64,000 nt of DNA from Lumnitzera littorea (lineage: Eukaryota > Streptophyta > Magnoliopsida > Myrtales > Combretaceae): the NCBI GenBank assembly GCA_024138015.1, contig JAMXBB010000007.1, forward strand, positions 83,257,293 to 83,321,292. Direction: 5' to 3'. Below the pieces are notes generated by a model. That model was not told where the DNA came from and ran no database searches. It saw only the letters and a list, made by a program, of their open reading frames with translations. The position numbers and the translations under genes are program-made. Position 1 is the first letter of the stretch, and every line of letters starts with the position of its first letter. Shown piece after piece: positions 22,956 to 35,049 of this stretch.

Positions 22956-25672
22956 CTCAGCACTCGGGGTTTTGGAGTAGATAGATATTTCTTTGTGTAC
23001 GTAGGGAGATTTCCTTAGATAATCTGTCCTTGTGATCGCTAGGATCTTTAACGCAATCTCTATTATCATCATCTTGCATTTGGACCGCAACACCTATATC
23101 TTCGCTGACTTCTTCATCACAGCTATTAATGTTATCATCAACGCTAGCGAAATCCAAGCACAAAAGGTTATATTCGGGGTGAAACTTTAAAATCTCTTCT
23201 CTTGCCGATTAGACCTCCTCTAATAACTTCTTTCTTAGCAATCTTTTGTACTGTACATTTGGAGTAACGATCTCTAATGCTTCTTCAACAAAGGGCCTTT
23301 TATTTGCTGCCTCCTTTAATTTAGCAATATGACTTTGCAATTTAGAGCTATTAGTCTCTAGTTCTTTTATTTGCAGCCTAAGCCTGTCCTCCTCATCGCT
23401 TATTGAGTTGAGCATTTAGCTTAACCCCTAGCACTTTTCCCTTTTCTTATAAAGCTCTTCCTTCAAGTCTTTAACCTCCTTATATTGCTCCTCGCTCTTG
23501 GCTTTACGGCTTAAGACTTCATTGGCCACTAATGAATGTGTTAGTCTCTTAGTAGCCAGCTCCTCCTGATATTTTTTTACCTCCATCTCGGCCTTGATTC
23601 TCACATTCTTAGCTACTACAGTTTGAGCCTTTGAGGAGTTGTTGACTTCAATTTTCTGTAATAAGTCGATAATAAAAATAATAAATTTGCTGGATCACTC
23701 AGTAGAGAAATAAATTATTATTACCTTCTTCATCTCCTTGTTGACTTCATCCAAAGCCGTTAGAACGTAGCTACTAATTTGCATACAAAAAGGATTATGT
23801 CAGCAATAGAACATGTGCCATAAGTGAAAGGATTCAATTGACACCTACATTATACAATTTAGCTACAAAGTGTGCCTTATTACAGCTTCCTACCTTGTCA
23901 ACATCCTTCTTCTCAATCTCCCTATCCCTGGGAAAAATGAGGCCTTCCATCAAAGCTAGGGATTTGATCTTGTCGCCTAAGGCTAAGTCGATGTGGAGGA
24001 TAGTGGGGCCCTAGCATAGAACAAAGTACTCACCTACCTCATTGTTAGAGACAAATTTGGCACTATTGATGCCAAAAGCTTTGTTCCTCATGGCCTCCTT
24101 TGTCTTTTCATCCAAAGTCTTATATCTCTTAGATGAAGGTTGGCTAACAAGCTCCTTCCTACTTATTTTACTAAGACTCGACATAATTTCTACTTAGAGC
24201 TATGGTCCCTTAGTAACCTCATGATGGGTGATTTGAGCCTCACTACAAACACCAATATCTCGACCAGAATCTCTCGACACTTGATTCGAAGAAATATTTT
24301 CCGAAAGTTGGATCACTTTAACTTGTGTTCTTCTACGGCCTTAAGCTTTTCACTCCATTGTCTCTTATTGGTCGGACGGGATGCCTTCTTTTGAGTTGCT
24401 ACTTGCTTTGCTGCTTTCTCTTATACGGTTTTCTTTAGAGCAATTGATTGAGTTACAATTACCTTGAGCCTTGCTTGTCTGTCGGCTTTAGATTTTTTGG
24501 CCTTTGCTTAGGCCAATACTTTAGAGGGATCTATGTCTCCTGAGCCCATGTTTGCAATAAAAAGTAGAAGAATTAATAATAAAAACAAAGAAATTAAGGA
24601 CTTACGTGTTTCGTACTAAGCGAAGCTCAAAGGCAACTATTCTTCCCTCAAGTCACGAGAACGGCTTTCCTCTCATAGCTCTACTCGACACGAATTACTC
24701 AATAGCATGCCTTCTTTCTCGGAAAAGATTGGCTCCCTATTTTCATATCGCTTTATTATTCTCTCAGTGTCTTAGAAAAACGTTTTGTTTTTTTCTTCTT
24801 TCTTGAATATATTTTGCCATAGCGGCATCATCTAGCATCAACTCAATATTTGTGGTACGAATAGGTCGAGTCCATTAGGTTTAAAAATCTAATTCTTCGT
24901 TCGATACAATAGACACAAACTTGTCATGCTAGTTGTAGATTTTGGATTACAATCCGTCCATAAATTTCCACTCATGCCTAGTAGCCATAAAATACTAACC
25001 ATCGGGCTGCTTCCTTTTGTAAAGAAGTACCTAAATAATTGAGATGTAGCCTTAACTTTGACCTCTTCACAAACTATCTTGAGTCGATAAGTGTTTGGTG
25101 AGAGCATGCTTGGCGCAACTTGGAAATAGTTAAAGAATTGCTTAGTGAAAGTAGAGAATTGGAAGCATAGTATAAAGTTGAGGTATTTCAGATAAGTGTG
25201 AAACTTGTGCTCCCTTGGAAAGTACACCCTTTCATCCTCTCTCGACCTTCATAGATTCTATATTTCAAGAAGATCTTACCAGTATTTATGGTATTTTGAA
25301 ATAAGAACTTTATCGGCAGCACTCACTACTCCATCTGGAGAATTACTAAAGTAAACCACGTTATTATACAAATATCTAGCTATAGATCTTCCTTCTTTAT
25401 TAGATGAATAGGTATCTACTGTAAGAGAGTTAATACGAGCAAGTTTCTTCCACCACTCCACCACATTGTCAGTCAAGCTACTCAAGGTATAAACCATCTT
25501 GTTCCTTTTTTAGGGGGAGGGGGGGAGAAGTAGCTTCAGTCTTAGTTGCCTTGGAATTTGAAAAATCAAGTTGACGAATTACATTTTGAACCATACCTGA
25601 TTTTGGCCATATGATGAAAGTCACAAAACTTTTGAGAATTGGAAGACAAAGACGAGAGTAAAAAACAAGCAA
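22956..25672 (-). pseudogene. Antisense gene in the Tat element: Transposase_28-like domain plus coiled coil
   Basis: The gene runs opposite to pol. The N-terminal part (25672-24889) leads to a segment with FNYFQVAPSMLSPNTYRL, which resembles the F-x-n-APxQLxPNxW core of the Transposase_28 ('putative gypsy type transposon') family. A Lys/Ala-rich middle part follows. A coiled coil rich in Glu, Lys and Leu spans about 23760-23205, and an acidic tail (DDNINSCDEEVSED) ends it. A 69-base intron at 23656-23724 has donor AAG|GTAATAAT and acceptor TTATTACAG, and the frame is kept across it. Further donor-like sites lie near 24020 (AG|GTGAGTAC) and 24604 (AC|GTAAGTCC). Stops show it is decayed. Antisense genes at this position are known in Grande and some other Tat elements; their function is unknown. 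Confidence 0.65.
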
Positions 25673-26108
25673 GAGCTTATGGATATAAATGAAAATAAAA
25701 TGAGGAAATCTCTTTTCAGTATTGAAAATCCCTTATATATGAACAATTTCCCCTCATAACCCTAACACACTAATGACAGGAATAATGCATTGATTAGATG
25801 GTGTAGTGTGAACTATTAATATGTGTTTTGAAACAGAGATCCAACTGTTATCATAGTCTGACAGTTATTAGCCCCTGTAGTGTAATTATGGCTAAAGTGA
25901 CAACAGTTGCATGTGCTCCTACTTAGTTTTTTAGATAGGTGGGAAAATTAAAGAGTTGTGACCTTTTGGTTGGGATACGATCTGTCGTGGTCCAAATGAA
26001 AATCAAAACTTCCCACATTACTTGACATTTGGGAAACTTAATTTTTTACTCCAACCCCACAAATAGAATGTTGATCTTTATTTACTTCCTCAATCGAATT
26101 CTTAACTA

Positions 26109-26126
26109 CGAGAGTTGGGGGGCAAA
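26109..26126 (+). promoter_or_regulatory. Polypurine tract of the Tat element
   Basis: GAGAGTTGGGGGGCAAA lies directly before the LTR start, the usual site for plus-strand DNA priming. The GGGGGGCAAA form is typical of Tat-lineage elements. Confidence 0.7.
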
Positions 26127-26573
26127 TATTGATAGTCAGATTTCATCCTTTGATTTCACTCAATCATTCGACTAACAAAAAGCTGAGTAACTCTATTCTT
26201 GGTAGATGCCAACTAAGGCAATTTTATATCTAATTTGAACTTAAGAAAAGTGGCGTGAACTGTTATCATTTGGCATGGTTTCATTATATAACCGCTTATT
26301 ATTCTTATATTTCAAGGATGTGCTTAATTATGAGGTCTCCACATGTCTCATGATCATTGATTAATTGTTGATTCATACACCTCGCATTTACCTATAAATA
26401 CGAAGAAAAAACACTGTAAGAACTCTCTCATGATCTTTAACTATTTACTTATCTTCTCTTAAACACATTTACTAATTTAGGCATTGAAGTGGTTACATCA
26501 GATTAGCTTGGATACCATTTAGTTGTTTATGTTTTACAGGAGTAAGATTTTATCCTAAAATCTCCTAGCAACA
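26127..26573 (+). mobile_element. 3' LTR of the Tat element
   Basis: The LTR begins TATTGATAG (TGTTGATAG in the related LTR at 46245) right after the polypurine tract. A TATA box, CCTATAAATACG, sits at about 26391. The end shares ATTGAAGTGGTTACA with the LTR at 42807-43488. The right limit is set where chromovirus integrase homology starts. No matching 5' LTR is present in the window. Confidence 0.65.
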
Positions 26574-26900
26574 AAAATCCATAATCACCCAAATCCAATC
26601 ATAGCTAACCTGTGTCTTAGGAAGTGCCACTACAAAATTCTTTGTAATATGATTCCATTTCCATTTTGGTATCTTTAGAGGTTGCAATAGTCCACTCGAT
26701 CTTTGATGTTCCGTTTTAACTTGTTGGTACATAATACATTTTGCCACATACTGTGTCACATCTTTTTTCATTCCATTTTACCAAAACATTGATTTTAAAT
26801 CATGATATATTTATTTCCTCTCAGGCGCATTGTACAACTTGCAATGTTTGCTTTATCAAAAATTTCCTTTTTTATATTAGGGTCTTATGATACACATATC
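26574..26900 (-). pseudogene. Chromovirus integrase, N-terminal part only
   Basis: The zinc-binding end and start of the core are visible: MKKDVTQYVAKCIMYQQVK, then GLLQPLKIPKWKWNHIT and a WVIMD block at the break. The second zinc-finger cysteine pair reads C-x2-Y instead of C-x2-C. The DDE core beyond this is gone. Confidence 0.75.
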
Positions 26901-27239
26901 CTTCCTCTAAATCTTAATATATCTCTTTCATCTACCTTGAGATTAGAATCATCCCCCTTTGCTTAGATTTTCTTTCATTTTCTTCATGTCCTCATCCTCC
27001 TCTTGCTTCTACTTAATTCTTTCCCATAAAGTAGGCTACATCACCAAATTCATCACTTCACTATTAGGTTCACACCAATCAAATCCCATTTCCAACTTTT
27101 CTAATTCTTGCATTAACTCACGTTGGGAAGTTAACAATAATGTAACCTATTCATGATTCTTATAGCTTAGAGCATCAATCATAAGATTGGCTTTTCTAAG
27201 ATGATAATTTATGTTCAGATTATAATCCTTAATTAAGTC

Positions 27240-28515
27240 TAATCATCGCTTTTGTCTTAGGTTTAACTCTTTCTAAGTGAAGAAATACTTTAGACTCTTA
27301 TGATTAGTATACATTTCACATCATTATCCATATAGGTAATGTCTCCAAGTTTTTAAATCAAACACCATAATGGAAGTTCTATGTCATAAGTTAGATAATT
27401 CCTTTCATGTGGCCTCAATTGCCTTGATGCATATATAATAACTTTTCTATCTTGCATTAGTACACAACCCAATCCATTTTGAGAAGCATCATTATATATA
27501 CTATACGGCTTATTCGAATCATGCAGTGTTAATATTGGTGCCATTACCAATTGCTTCTTCAATTCCTAAAAACTTTACTCACATTCCTTACTTAACTCAA
27601 ATTTGACATCCTTTTAAGTCAATGGAGTTAACGGTTTTGTAATCTTAGAGAAGTCCTTTATAAATAGTTAATAGTATCTAACCATATCTAGAAAACTTCT
27701 CACTTCTGAAGTAGTGGTTAGTTGCTTCCATTCCATTATTGCTTTTATCTTTTTAAGGTTTATAGAAATTCCTTCACCTGATACAATATGACCAAGAAAA
27801 GAAATCTCATCTAACCAGAAATCACATTTACTTAACTTTGCATATAGTTTATTTGTAATGTTAATTGTAAATGCTCTACATGCTTCTCCTTAGTTTTTGA
27901 ATAAATCGAAATATCATCAATAAACACCACAATAAATTTGCCCAAATATGGTTGATATATACGATTCATTAAATCCATAAATACAACTAAGAAATTTACT
28001 AAACTGAAAGGCATTACCAAAAATTCTTAATGAGCCTATCGAGTCTTAAATGTAGTTTTAGGTACATCCTCTGGCTTAACTCGCAGTTAATGATACCTTA
28101 ATCTCAAGTCAATTCTAGAAAACATAATTGTAACCTATAATTAGTCAAACAAATCATCAATGCGGGGTAGTGAATACTTATTCTTAATAGTAACCTTATT
28201 TATTTCTCAATAGTCTATATACAATCTTATATTATTATCTTTCTTCTTCACAAATAATACAGGTGCTCCCTATGGTAAAACATTAGGACAAATAAGCTCT
28301 TTATCTAATAACTCTTAAAGTTGCTTCTCTAACTCTTGAAGTTCCATGGGTGACATCCAATATGGAGCTTTAGAAATAGGTTTAGTTCTAGGGACTAACA
28401 TGGTAGTGAAGTCTAACTCTTGATGCGGAGTTAGAACCGATAGATCCTTTGGAAACACATCCGAAAACTCACATACTACTGGTATATCCACTACTTTGGG
28501 TGCCTCTTTCTTCAT
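27240..28515 (-). pseudogene. Chromovirus reverse transcriptase and RNase H, broken
   Basis: Reading leftward on the minus strand: CEFSDVFPKDL (about 28465) and PISKAPYWMSPMEL (about 28370) start the reverse transcriptase. A VMPFSL block (about 28015) and the catalytic FIDDI (about 27920) follow. YSIYNDASQNGLGCVLMQ (about 27490) is the RNase H start, and LRPHERNYLTYDIEL its continuation. Asp residues of the polymerase box are kept, but stops and shifts separate the blocks. Confidence 0.85.
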
Positions 28516-28879
28516 TTCAACAACAAATACCGGACAAAATCTCCAATCATTCTCTTATACCTTTGTTCTATACATTTCATCACATATCTCAACAATGACA
28601 AACTTTAGTTTACTTCCACCTACTTTCCCTTCAAAAACACCTTTCCCCATCATTTCGAATAACATTTTTACTATTACATTCCACATTTGTTTTATGCTTA
28701 GATAATCAATCTACTCCCATAATTACATTGTTTCCTTATAAAGGCAATATTACAAAACTTATAGGGCACTCTTTCTCTTGAATTTTAATTCAACCTTGTT
28801 AATAACTTCTTGAGTCGTTACTTTCTCCTTAGTAGGTGCTCTAACTCTATAAGTTGTATTAATTTTAATTACACTAATT

Positions 28880-28960
28880 CCCTTCTCATTCACAAATTCT
28901 GACTTGTGAAAGAATAAGATGCACTAGTATCAAATAATGCAAAAGCAGGTTGTCCATTTA
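28880..28960 (-). pseudogene. Chromovirus protease active-site region
   Basis: The minus strand encodes AFALFDTSASYSFTS, matching the ALFDTGASHSFIS active-site box of chromovirus proteases. The glycine of D-T-G is a serine here. Flanking frames are broken. Confidence 0.65.
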
Positions 28961-29329
28961 TAAGTACATCTCTTGGGATATACTAATACTATGATTACTA
29001 ACCAAACTTATATTCATAAATCTTAAGAGTTTAGTATCTAAATTTAATTTATACTTAAATTATCATCAAAATGAAGAATCTAAGTATGTACCTATCACAA
29101 GTCCTTCATCAGTTTCTTCTTCAACTCCCGTAATTTCCTTAATATCATCATGATAATACTCCTTCATCCAATTAGCAAAATCCTCATCTTCCTCATTTTC
29201 CATATCCTTTATAGCAAAAACATAGGCAGGTGCAATCGTGTTACCAGAACCTTTAGTCCTTCTAGCTCCTTATCCAAACTGTAGACAATACTTAGAGAAA
29301 TGCCCGTTCTTACCACATTTGTTATATTC

Positions 29330-29390
29330 ATTGATTTCATTCTAGGCATGCTCGCAATACATGTTTTTGATCACCATATATAAAACACTT
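29330..29390 (-). pseudogene. Gag zinc knuckle
   Basis: The segment KCFIYGDQKHVLRAC fits C-x2-C-x4-H-x4-C with the second cysteine changed to tyrosine. It is the nucleocapsid motif of the chromovirus and is preceded by a C-P-R-Q-C-A block. Confidence 0.6.
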
Positions 29391-29579
29391 TCTCTTAAGT
29401 TGAGCACATTGTCTAGGAAAATGATTTGCTTCTCATTTCTAGCACTTAACATTACCATCCTTATCATAAAGATTCAAACCAGTTATTGATTGTGCAGGGC
29501 TACTAGCTAAAGTTGCTAGTTTCTTCCTTTTCTACCTAAAACAACTAGTAGCACTTGGGTATGATCTCTTGAATGATAA

Positions 29580-30433
29580 ACTAAGTCAATAACCCTTATT
29601 GACCTTTTGACTCTACATTACCTGCATCCTTATGCAATTGTTTTCTAATTGCCTCGCCCTATCCATCACTTCATTATAACTAGTAAAACCATAGTCCTCT
29701 AACTTACAATACATAGTAAGGTCAAACCCAGTAAAAAGAAAATCCTTCTTTCGGTCAAGAATATCTCGATAGGAAGCAGGTGCATATTGCAACAGTATGT
29801 TAAACTCAATTTCATATTGAGTTATACTCATACTTCCCTTCTTAAGTTCAAATAGATCTCACACCATCTTGTTTCAAACATTATGAGTAAAGTACTCCTT
29901 AAATTCTTCTTTAAACTTTTGCCAAGTAATATTTTTAAACTTCTACCAGGTAATATTATCTCCTAATTGTCTCACTCTTAAGTCCTACCAAACTCGAGCA
30001 ATGAATTTTAACATAAAAGTACCATATGATAGCTTATGGGACTTAGGAATTCTAAACACCTCAAAACTTTTTTCAACTTAAGTCAACCAGTCATCAGCTA
30101 AGGCTGGTTTACCATTTCTCCTTCAAAATACCAATTTTTCTTTATGAACTCAGGAAGCTTATTTACATCCTAAGGTCATTTTACTCTTTGTTCAGCTTCC
30201 TATAGCCTTCTATTGCCTGTATTACCACCAGTAATGAGATATTGAATCAACGTTCCCTGTTACCTCATTATTGTATGCATACTGTCAAGTAATTGCTTAA
30301 TAGGAATAGCTTATTGTGGTGGTATGGGTATATTTTGTCTGGGTTGTTCCCTTAAAGGTGATGGTACTCATGATGGAGGGTTTTGATTTCTCTTAGACCT
30401 TCCATTGAGACTTCCATCCCTAGTTTCAGCCAT
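29580..30433 (-). pseudogene. Chromovirus gag, broken, with its start codon
   Basis: An ATG at 30433 begins MAETRDGSLNGRSKR. Next come a Gln/Pro-rich stretch, a capsid-like part with LPEFIKKNWYF (about 30130), and MSITQYEIEF leading to a LEDYGFTSYNEVMDRARQLE segment (about 29831-29650). A zinc knuckle lies further down, at about 29380-29335. Stops are scattered throughout. Confidence 0.7.
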
Positions 30434-30982
30434 AACTCATTTATTATTTATAACATACAAAACCTACATACATATCTATTCATAAATCATCCAATTCTTA
30501 TTTTTATAAATATTTCATGAATTGCTAAATTCTTGTGATTTGTACTTATATAAAAAAATAATAATGATATCCTTTTAGTCAATATGTATCATATACATAA
30601 CTTTCATTATTGCCTTGATTTGTGCTTTACATCATCATAGTTATTTACAACTCCAAAAAATAAAATGTTCAACTTGATAGACCTTTTGATTACATACATA
30701 AGATTTACAACTTGAGTATATCACTATTTACATTAACTTGTACAAACTTGATATTTATAAATGTACATCACAAAAGATTTACATTATTGATCACTAAAAT
30801 TCCATTTGATTTGATTACACAGGCTATTTACAACATCTATATACGATCCAAAGACTAGAAAATACATCAAAAGGTTAAAAAAAAAAATCAAGATTAAAAT
30901 ACATTAGATTAAACCAAAAATGCTACTGGATCATACCTAAGGATCTAGCAAAAATAAGATAGTCAACTAAAACTACTCCTCA
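30434..30982 (-). other. Spacer between the extra frame and gag
   Basis: AT-rich sequence with no long frame on either strand. It separates the stop of the upstream frame from the gag ATG by about 550 bases. Confidence 0.5.
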
Positions 30983-31989
30983 TTAACTATCTGTAGCAAC
31001 CATCTGATTAAAAGGAATCCACTCCATATGTTCACCTACTATATTTTCTTTCTCTTCACTTGTATTTTTAGAACTTATTGCTATTACCTTAGGATTATCG
31101 GGAATTGGAATCATTTCATATACTTTATCATCCTCAAACTCATCAGCACAACCATTTCCCATTACTTCATGCTCTAGTTCTTTATCTTGTATAGGATTTG
31201 CCTCTAACTGCCCTCCTATATTATTACTTACTCCATCTATCCCAGCACCAGCTATAGCTTGCATTACTATAGCATGCATGTCTTCACTAGATTCACCTTC
31301 AATATCTAGCTCCAGTTATTCCTCCTTGGGTTCTTCTTTTTTAGGATTCTCTTCTTCTAGATCTTCCTCAACATTAGCCTCATTTTCCTGATGATTACTC
31401 TGTGCATTTGATTAGGCTACCTCTTGTGGTTCTACTGGTTGTTGGTTTTCCTATGGTGGTTTAGGCATCATAGACTCAAGGTTTGGTTCATTAGGTGCTA
31501 ATGGTATCTCTATACCTGCTCCAGTTGGTTTAAAAAAACATGGAAACTAATCAATCATCCCTGAAGGATAACACCTAGGAATATATGGTACATTAGTAGG
31601 TATATGGGTGATATTGGTAGGATAGGGTCTCCCTTCTTCTAATTTAGTTGGGAAATATCTCACTAGCATCATCAAAGCTATGATTCTTTCCCTATCTAAC
31701 CATCTCTACTTGAAAGCTACTATTGTTGTACACCTATTATATTGAGGTCCTAGTTTCATCTCCATTAATGCCTACAAATCTTGCCAAGTATAACTCATTC
31801 CATCAATAAACTTATCAATAATCTCATCTACGGTTCTAAACATATCCCAATCAACCATTTCTAACAACAGTTGTTGCATCTTAACCTTGTAATCAATAGG
31901 AGACTCCTCTCAATTCTACTTAAATCGCAACCAACTAATTATCGACTCACCCTTATGACCTTGTAATTAGACTTGAGATCAGTTAGCAT
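30983..31989 (-). pseudogene. Extra reading frame upstream of gag, function unknown
   Basis: From codon TCT at 31903 to the stop at 30983 the minus strand keeps one reading frame for 306 codons with no insertion or deletion. It is interrupted only by six stop codons (TAG or TAA), each of which could come from a Gln, Trp or similar codon by one transition. An ATG at 31989 is in line with this frame after a single frameshift near 31905, for a total near 335 codons. The N-terminal third is mixed and helix-like, with a VDWDMFRTVDEIIDKF segment. The middle is Pro/Thr-rich (PTNITHIPTNVPYIP). The C-terminal third is strongly acidic (EEDLEEE, DEFEDDKVYE). It lies between the primer-binding site and gag on the same strand. 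I recognise no family, and this is not a standard part of Tekay elements. Confidence 0.6.
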
Positions 31990-32135
31990 TGAACATACTA
32001 AATATTATAATTGCTTATACTTTAGTATGTATAATACAATCTTTTATTGCCCATTGAATACTACTTACTCTCACTGTGTTCTTATGATTTCTATTTTTAT
32101 TAATTATGATGCTTTAAAGTGAGTTCACTAGAATT

Positions 32136-32152
32136 GTGATCTGATATCAACT
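32136..32152 (-). promoter_or_regulatory. Primer-binding site for initiator tRNA-Met, degenerate
   Basis: Just inside the LTR the minus strand reads TTGATATCAGATCACA, close to the TTGGTATCAGAGCACA-type site complementary to the 3' end of initiator tRNA-Met. It confirms that 32159-35040 is the 5' LTR of the minus-strand element. Confidence 0.7.
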
Positions 32153-32158
32153 AAGAAC

Positions 32159-35040
32159 TGTTATGCCCTTGAAGTGACAAAGTCGTAATAATCTTATCGT
32201 GCAAACCAACCTAAGATAGTGGTTGACCTTACAATCACTACCATAGTTATGATTTATACAAAATGTCTACGATTAACTTTAAAGTAAACAGTTCATACCA
32301 AATTATCGATAAGATTACATACAGACTTAACTCGTGTTTATATAGATATATATTGTCTCAAGATCGAGATATTTACGCATCATAGTAATCTATATAAGTA
32401 AATGTTATACGATCTACTCATATATTTAGGAGTTATTAACAAAAACTCTATTGATAATCCAATTTAGTCCTCACTTTCCTAAAGTTCTTCAAAAGGATAT
32501 TAACCTTTAGATAGTTATAACATGGCATTTGGATTGTCACCTGCAAGAAAATCTATAAGGGTATGAGCAACCGACAGCTCAGTAAGTAGGATTAGAAACA
32601 TAAGACTATATAATAAACATAAGCAAGGCTTTCAAACAATTAATTAAATGTAATCTAATATGCAAATGTCATCACATAACATTATCCAGTTCATTGTGAA
32701 ATTGGAGAAATTTCACTCACTTTAATCCAAGTATGAGGAGTTTCAACGCATATACAACAGCTCACAACTAAACCTAGGTTTGTGCAATAAAGGCACCACT
32801 CCTCCTATGACTATCTTGTAAACCATTTCTTTCATCCTTATCGTGATCTCCTTTTCTGTTACTTAGTTCGATTAAGGGACAAGAAGGGACCATTATGCTA
32901 CAATGTTATCCCTTTTGAATGTGTCGATATTTGGTTGAAGAATCCTAGTCGTCCTCTAAAGGGTTGCAATGCTTGTTTAAGTAAAGTGTTTAGGCTTAAT
33001 ATAGTTAAGTCTAATTTAGGGTGATCAAATAATTTCATTGTACACGAATTACAGCAAACCACCATAGCAAATCATCGATATACAATAAAAAAAATTAGAG
33101 ACACATAAGCATCTATTTATGAGCATAACCAAATACAATCCTAAGCCTCTGAGTATTATGATATATATATAATACCCCAAAATACAGTAACATATTAATC
33201 CTAAATTACTTGAGATCCTCGATTTGCTCACTTAAGTTTGATGTAAGGTTGGTTCGTTGTTGCTCAATCCTATAACATAAGTACCTTTTTAGTATTTATA
33301 CTCTTATTACATATAAGCTTTAAATCATAATTTTACCAAATTATTCAATTTTATATTACTGATAACTGAATTAATCTTACGCTAATTTCTGAATCAGTTC
33401 TTGAATTAGGTTTTAATTTAACTATGGTTACAATTTTTATTCGCAAAATCTTAGGAACTTCTCTCGATCCAATATGTGAAATTCATCTAACTATATATAG
33501 GTATCCTAAGTCTCCTATTTAGCTCCTAATTAGTATTTCGGTTTATACTGTATACTTTACTCTTAATCTAACTCTCCAATTTAGTCACGATGTGAGAATA
33601 ACCTACATTTTTCGTATAATTTCTTAAATTTATATTCCAAATCAAATTTATATGACATTCCTAATATTATAATATTATCAATTTAACATAATATTTTATA
33701 TTCATTTAATTTCCTATATTCACATATTATCCATTATTTACATAATCTACACATAAAACACATATCTAACATCCCCAACACTACAATTATAATCTCTTAT
33801 CATCAACTAACATTTTAACATGATTAAATACATCATAAATCAGAATTTTCATCAATTTTAACATTAAATCACATAATAAGACTAAAATTTCCTTTTATTT
33901 ATGATTTTAAGGCCTAAAAATTAAGTAAAAATTAAAAAAATTAATTTTAAGAAAAAATCTTCATAGCACTATAGTATATACCCTAAACAGTACATACAAA
34001 AATTTTGAGCTCAAAACTATATCATTAAGACTATTTTAAAAGAAAGCGAAAATTAATTCGGGTTTAGTGATTTCTTAAGGAAAGCATATTTCAGGACCTA
34101 AATCTACATAAAAAAATACTATAGAATACCAATTTTTATAATTTTCTAGATTAATTTGTTATTTTTAGTAAATTAGACAAAATTAGAAGGAAATTTTGAA
34201 CTAACTAATCGAATGGCTTCCAACCACCAATAATGACTTTATACTTGTTAGCAGCCCTTGGCGATGGGTCATTTGTTAAGTGGTGGTGGCTATTTTCTCC
34301 GAAGTAATGGTTGGACATACATTGTTTTTTTAAGCCCTAAATATATACTATTTTATCTATTTTTTTTTTCTAAAATACTCTCTCCTTTTCTAAATTTCTC
34401 TCAAATTTTTTTTTTTTGGGTTTCCAACTACCTAAAACGAGTTTTGGTGGGTGTTCTCTAAATTTATAGATGAAGTTAGGAATTTTCTTGAATTTTTTTG
34501 TGCCATGTGTCCTTTTTCTTTTTACTTTTTCACCTTTTAAATGGCTTTATCCTATTTGCTAATTTTTCAATTTGATTTCTTAGCTTTCTACACCTTAAAT
34601 CCTGACTTTTCTACACCTTTTACATTTTTTTCCCTAATTTTTATTAATTAATTTAGCATTATTTTAACTTATTTTAAGTATTTTAAGTAATTTCAGGTAT
34701 TTTTACTTATTCATAAGTACATATATACTACAAATAAATACTTTTAAATATTATTTATATTATTTTATAATTTTTAATATGCATATAATTTATTTCTAAC
34801 GAGATCTTAATTATTGAAACTCTATTTACGAGTATCTGATAAATAATAAGTAATATACGTATAATTTAATATTACAATATTTAATAATATTTAATTTTTT
34901 ATTTTTCTAAATTCAAACTCATGGGATTACTTTTATTAATATTCCTAACTTTATCGTAAAATTTGAGCTCGATTGGATAACTTACTTGATCACCTAAACT
35001 TTACATATCAAACCCCGAATACTTATTTACAAGGCTTACA
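32159..35040 (-). mobile_element. 5' LTR of the chromovirus (family 1, copy C)
   Basis: The 2,882-bp block has ends TGTTATGCCC and AAGGCTTACA in plus-strand reading and matches copies A, B and D in order along the sequence. The primer-binding site adjoins its inner end. It is AT-rich with many single-base indels against the other copies. The minus-strand frame at 33049-33231 is not a gene. Confidence 0.8.
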
Positions 35041-35049
35041 GAAAGTGTT

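Larger units (their letters stand above)
18480..26573 (+). mobile_element. Ty3/gypsy Tat-lineage retrotransposon, 5'-truncated
   Basis: The plus strand carries, in order, protease, reverse transcriptase, RNase H, a second (archaeal-type) RNase H and integrase, the Tat/Ogre layout. A minus-strand gene follows between pol and the 3' end, then a polypurine tract and one LTR. The 5' LTR, primer site and gag are missing. Many stops and shifts interrupt pol, so it is inactive. Its right end abuts the integrase of a minus-strand chromovirus. Confidence 0.85.
26574..35040 (-). mobile_element. Ty3/gypsy Tekay-like chromovirus, 3'-truncated
   Basis: On the minus strand the order is 5' LTR (35040-32159), primer site, an extra reading frame, gag, protease, reverse transcriptase, RNase H and the start of integrase. 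The protein blocks (MKKDVTQYVAKC, GLLQPLKIPKWKW, VFIDDISIYSK) and the LTR of about 2.9 kb fit the Tekay/Del clade. Everything after the integrase start is missing where the Tat LTR abuts. The frames are full of stops, so the copy is inactive. Confidence 0.85.
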
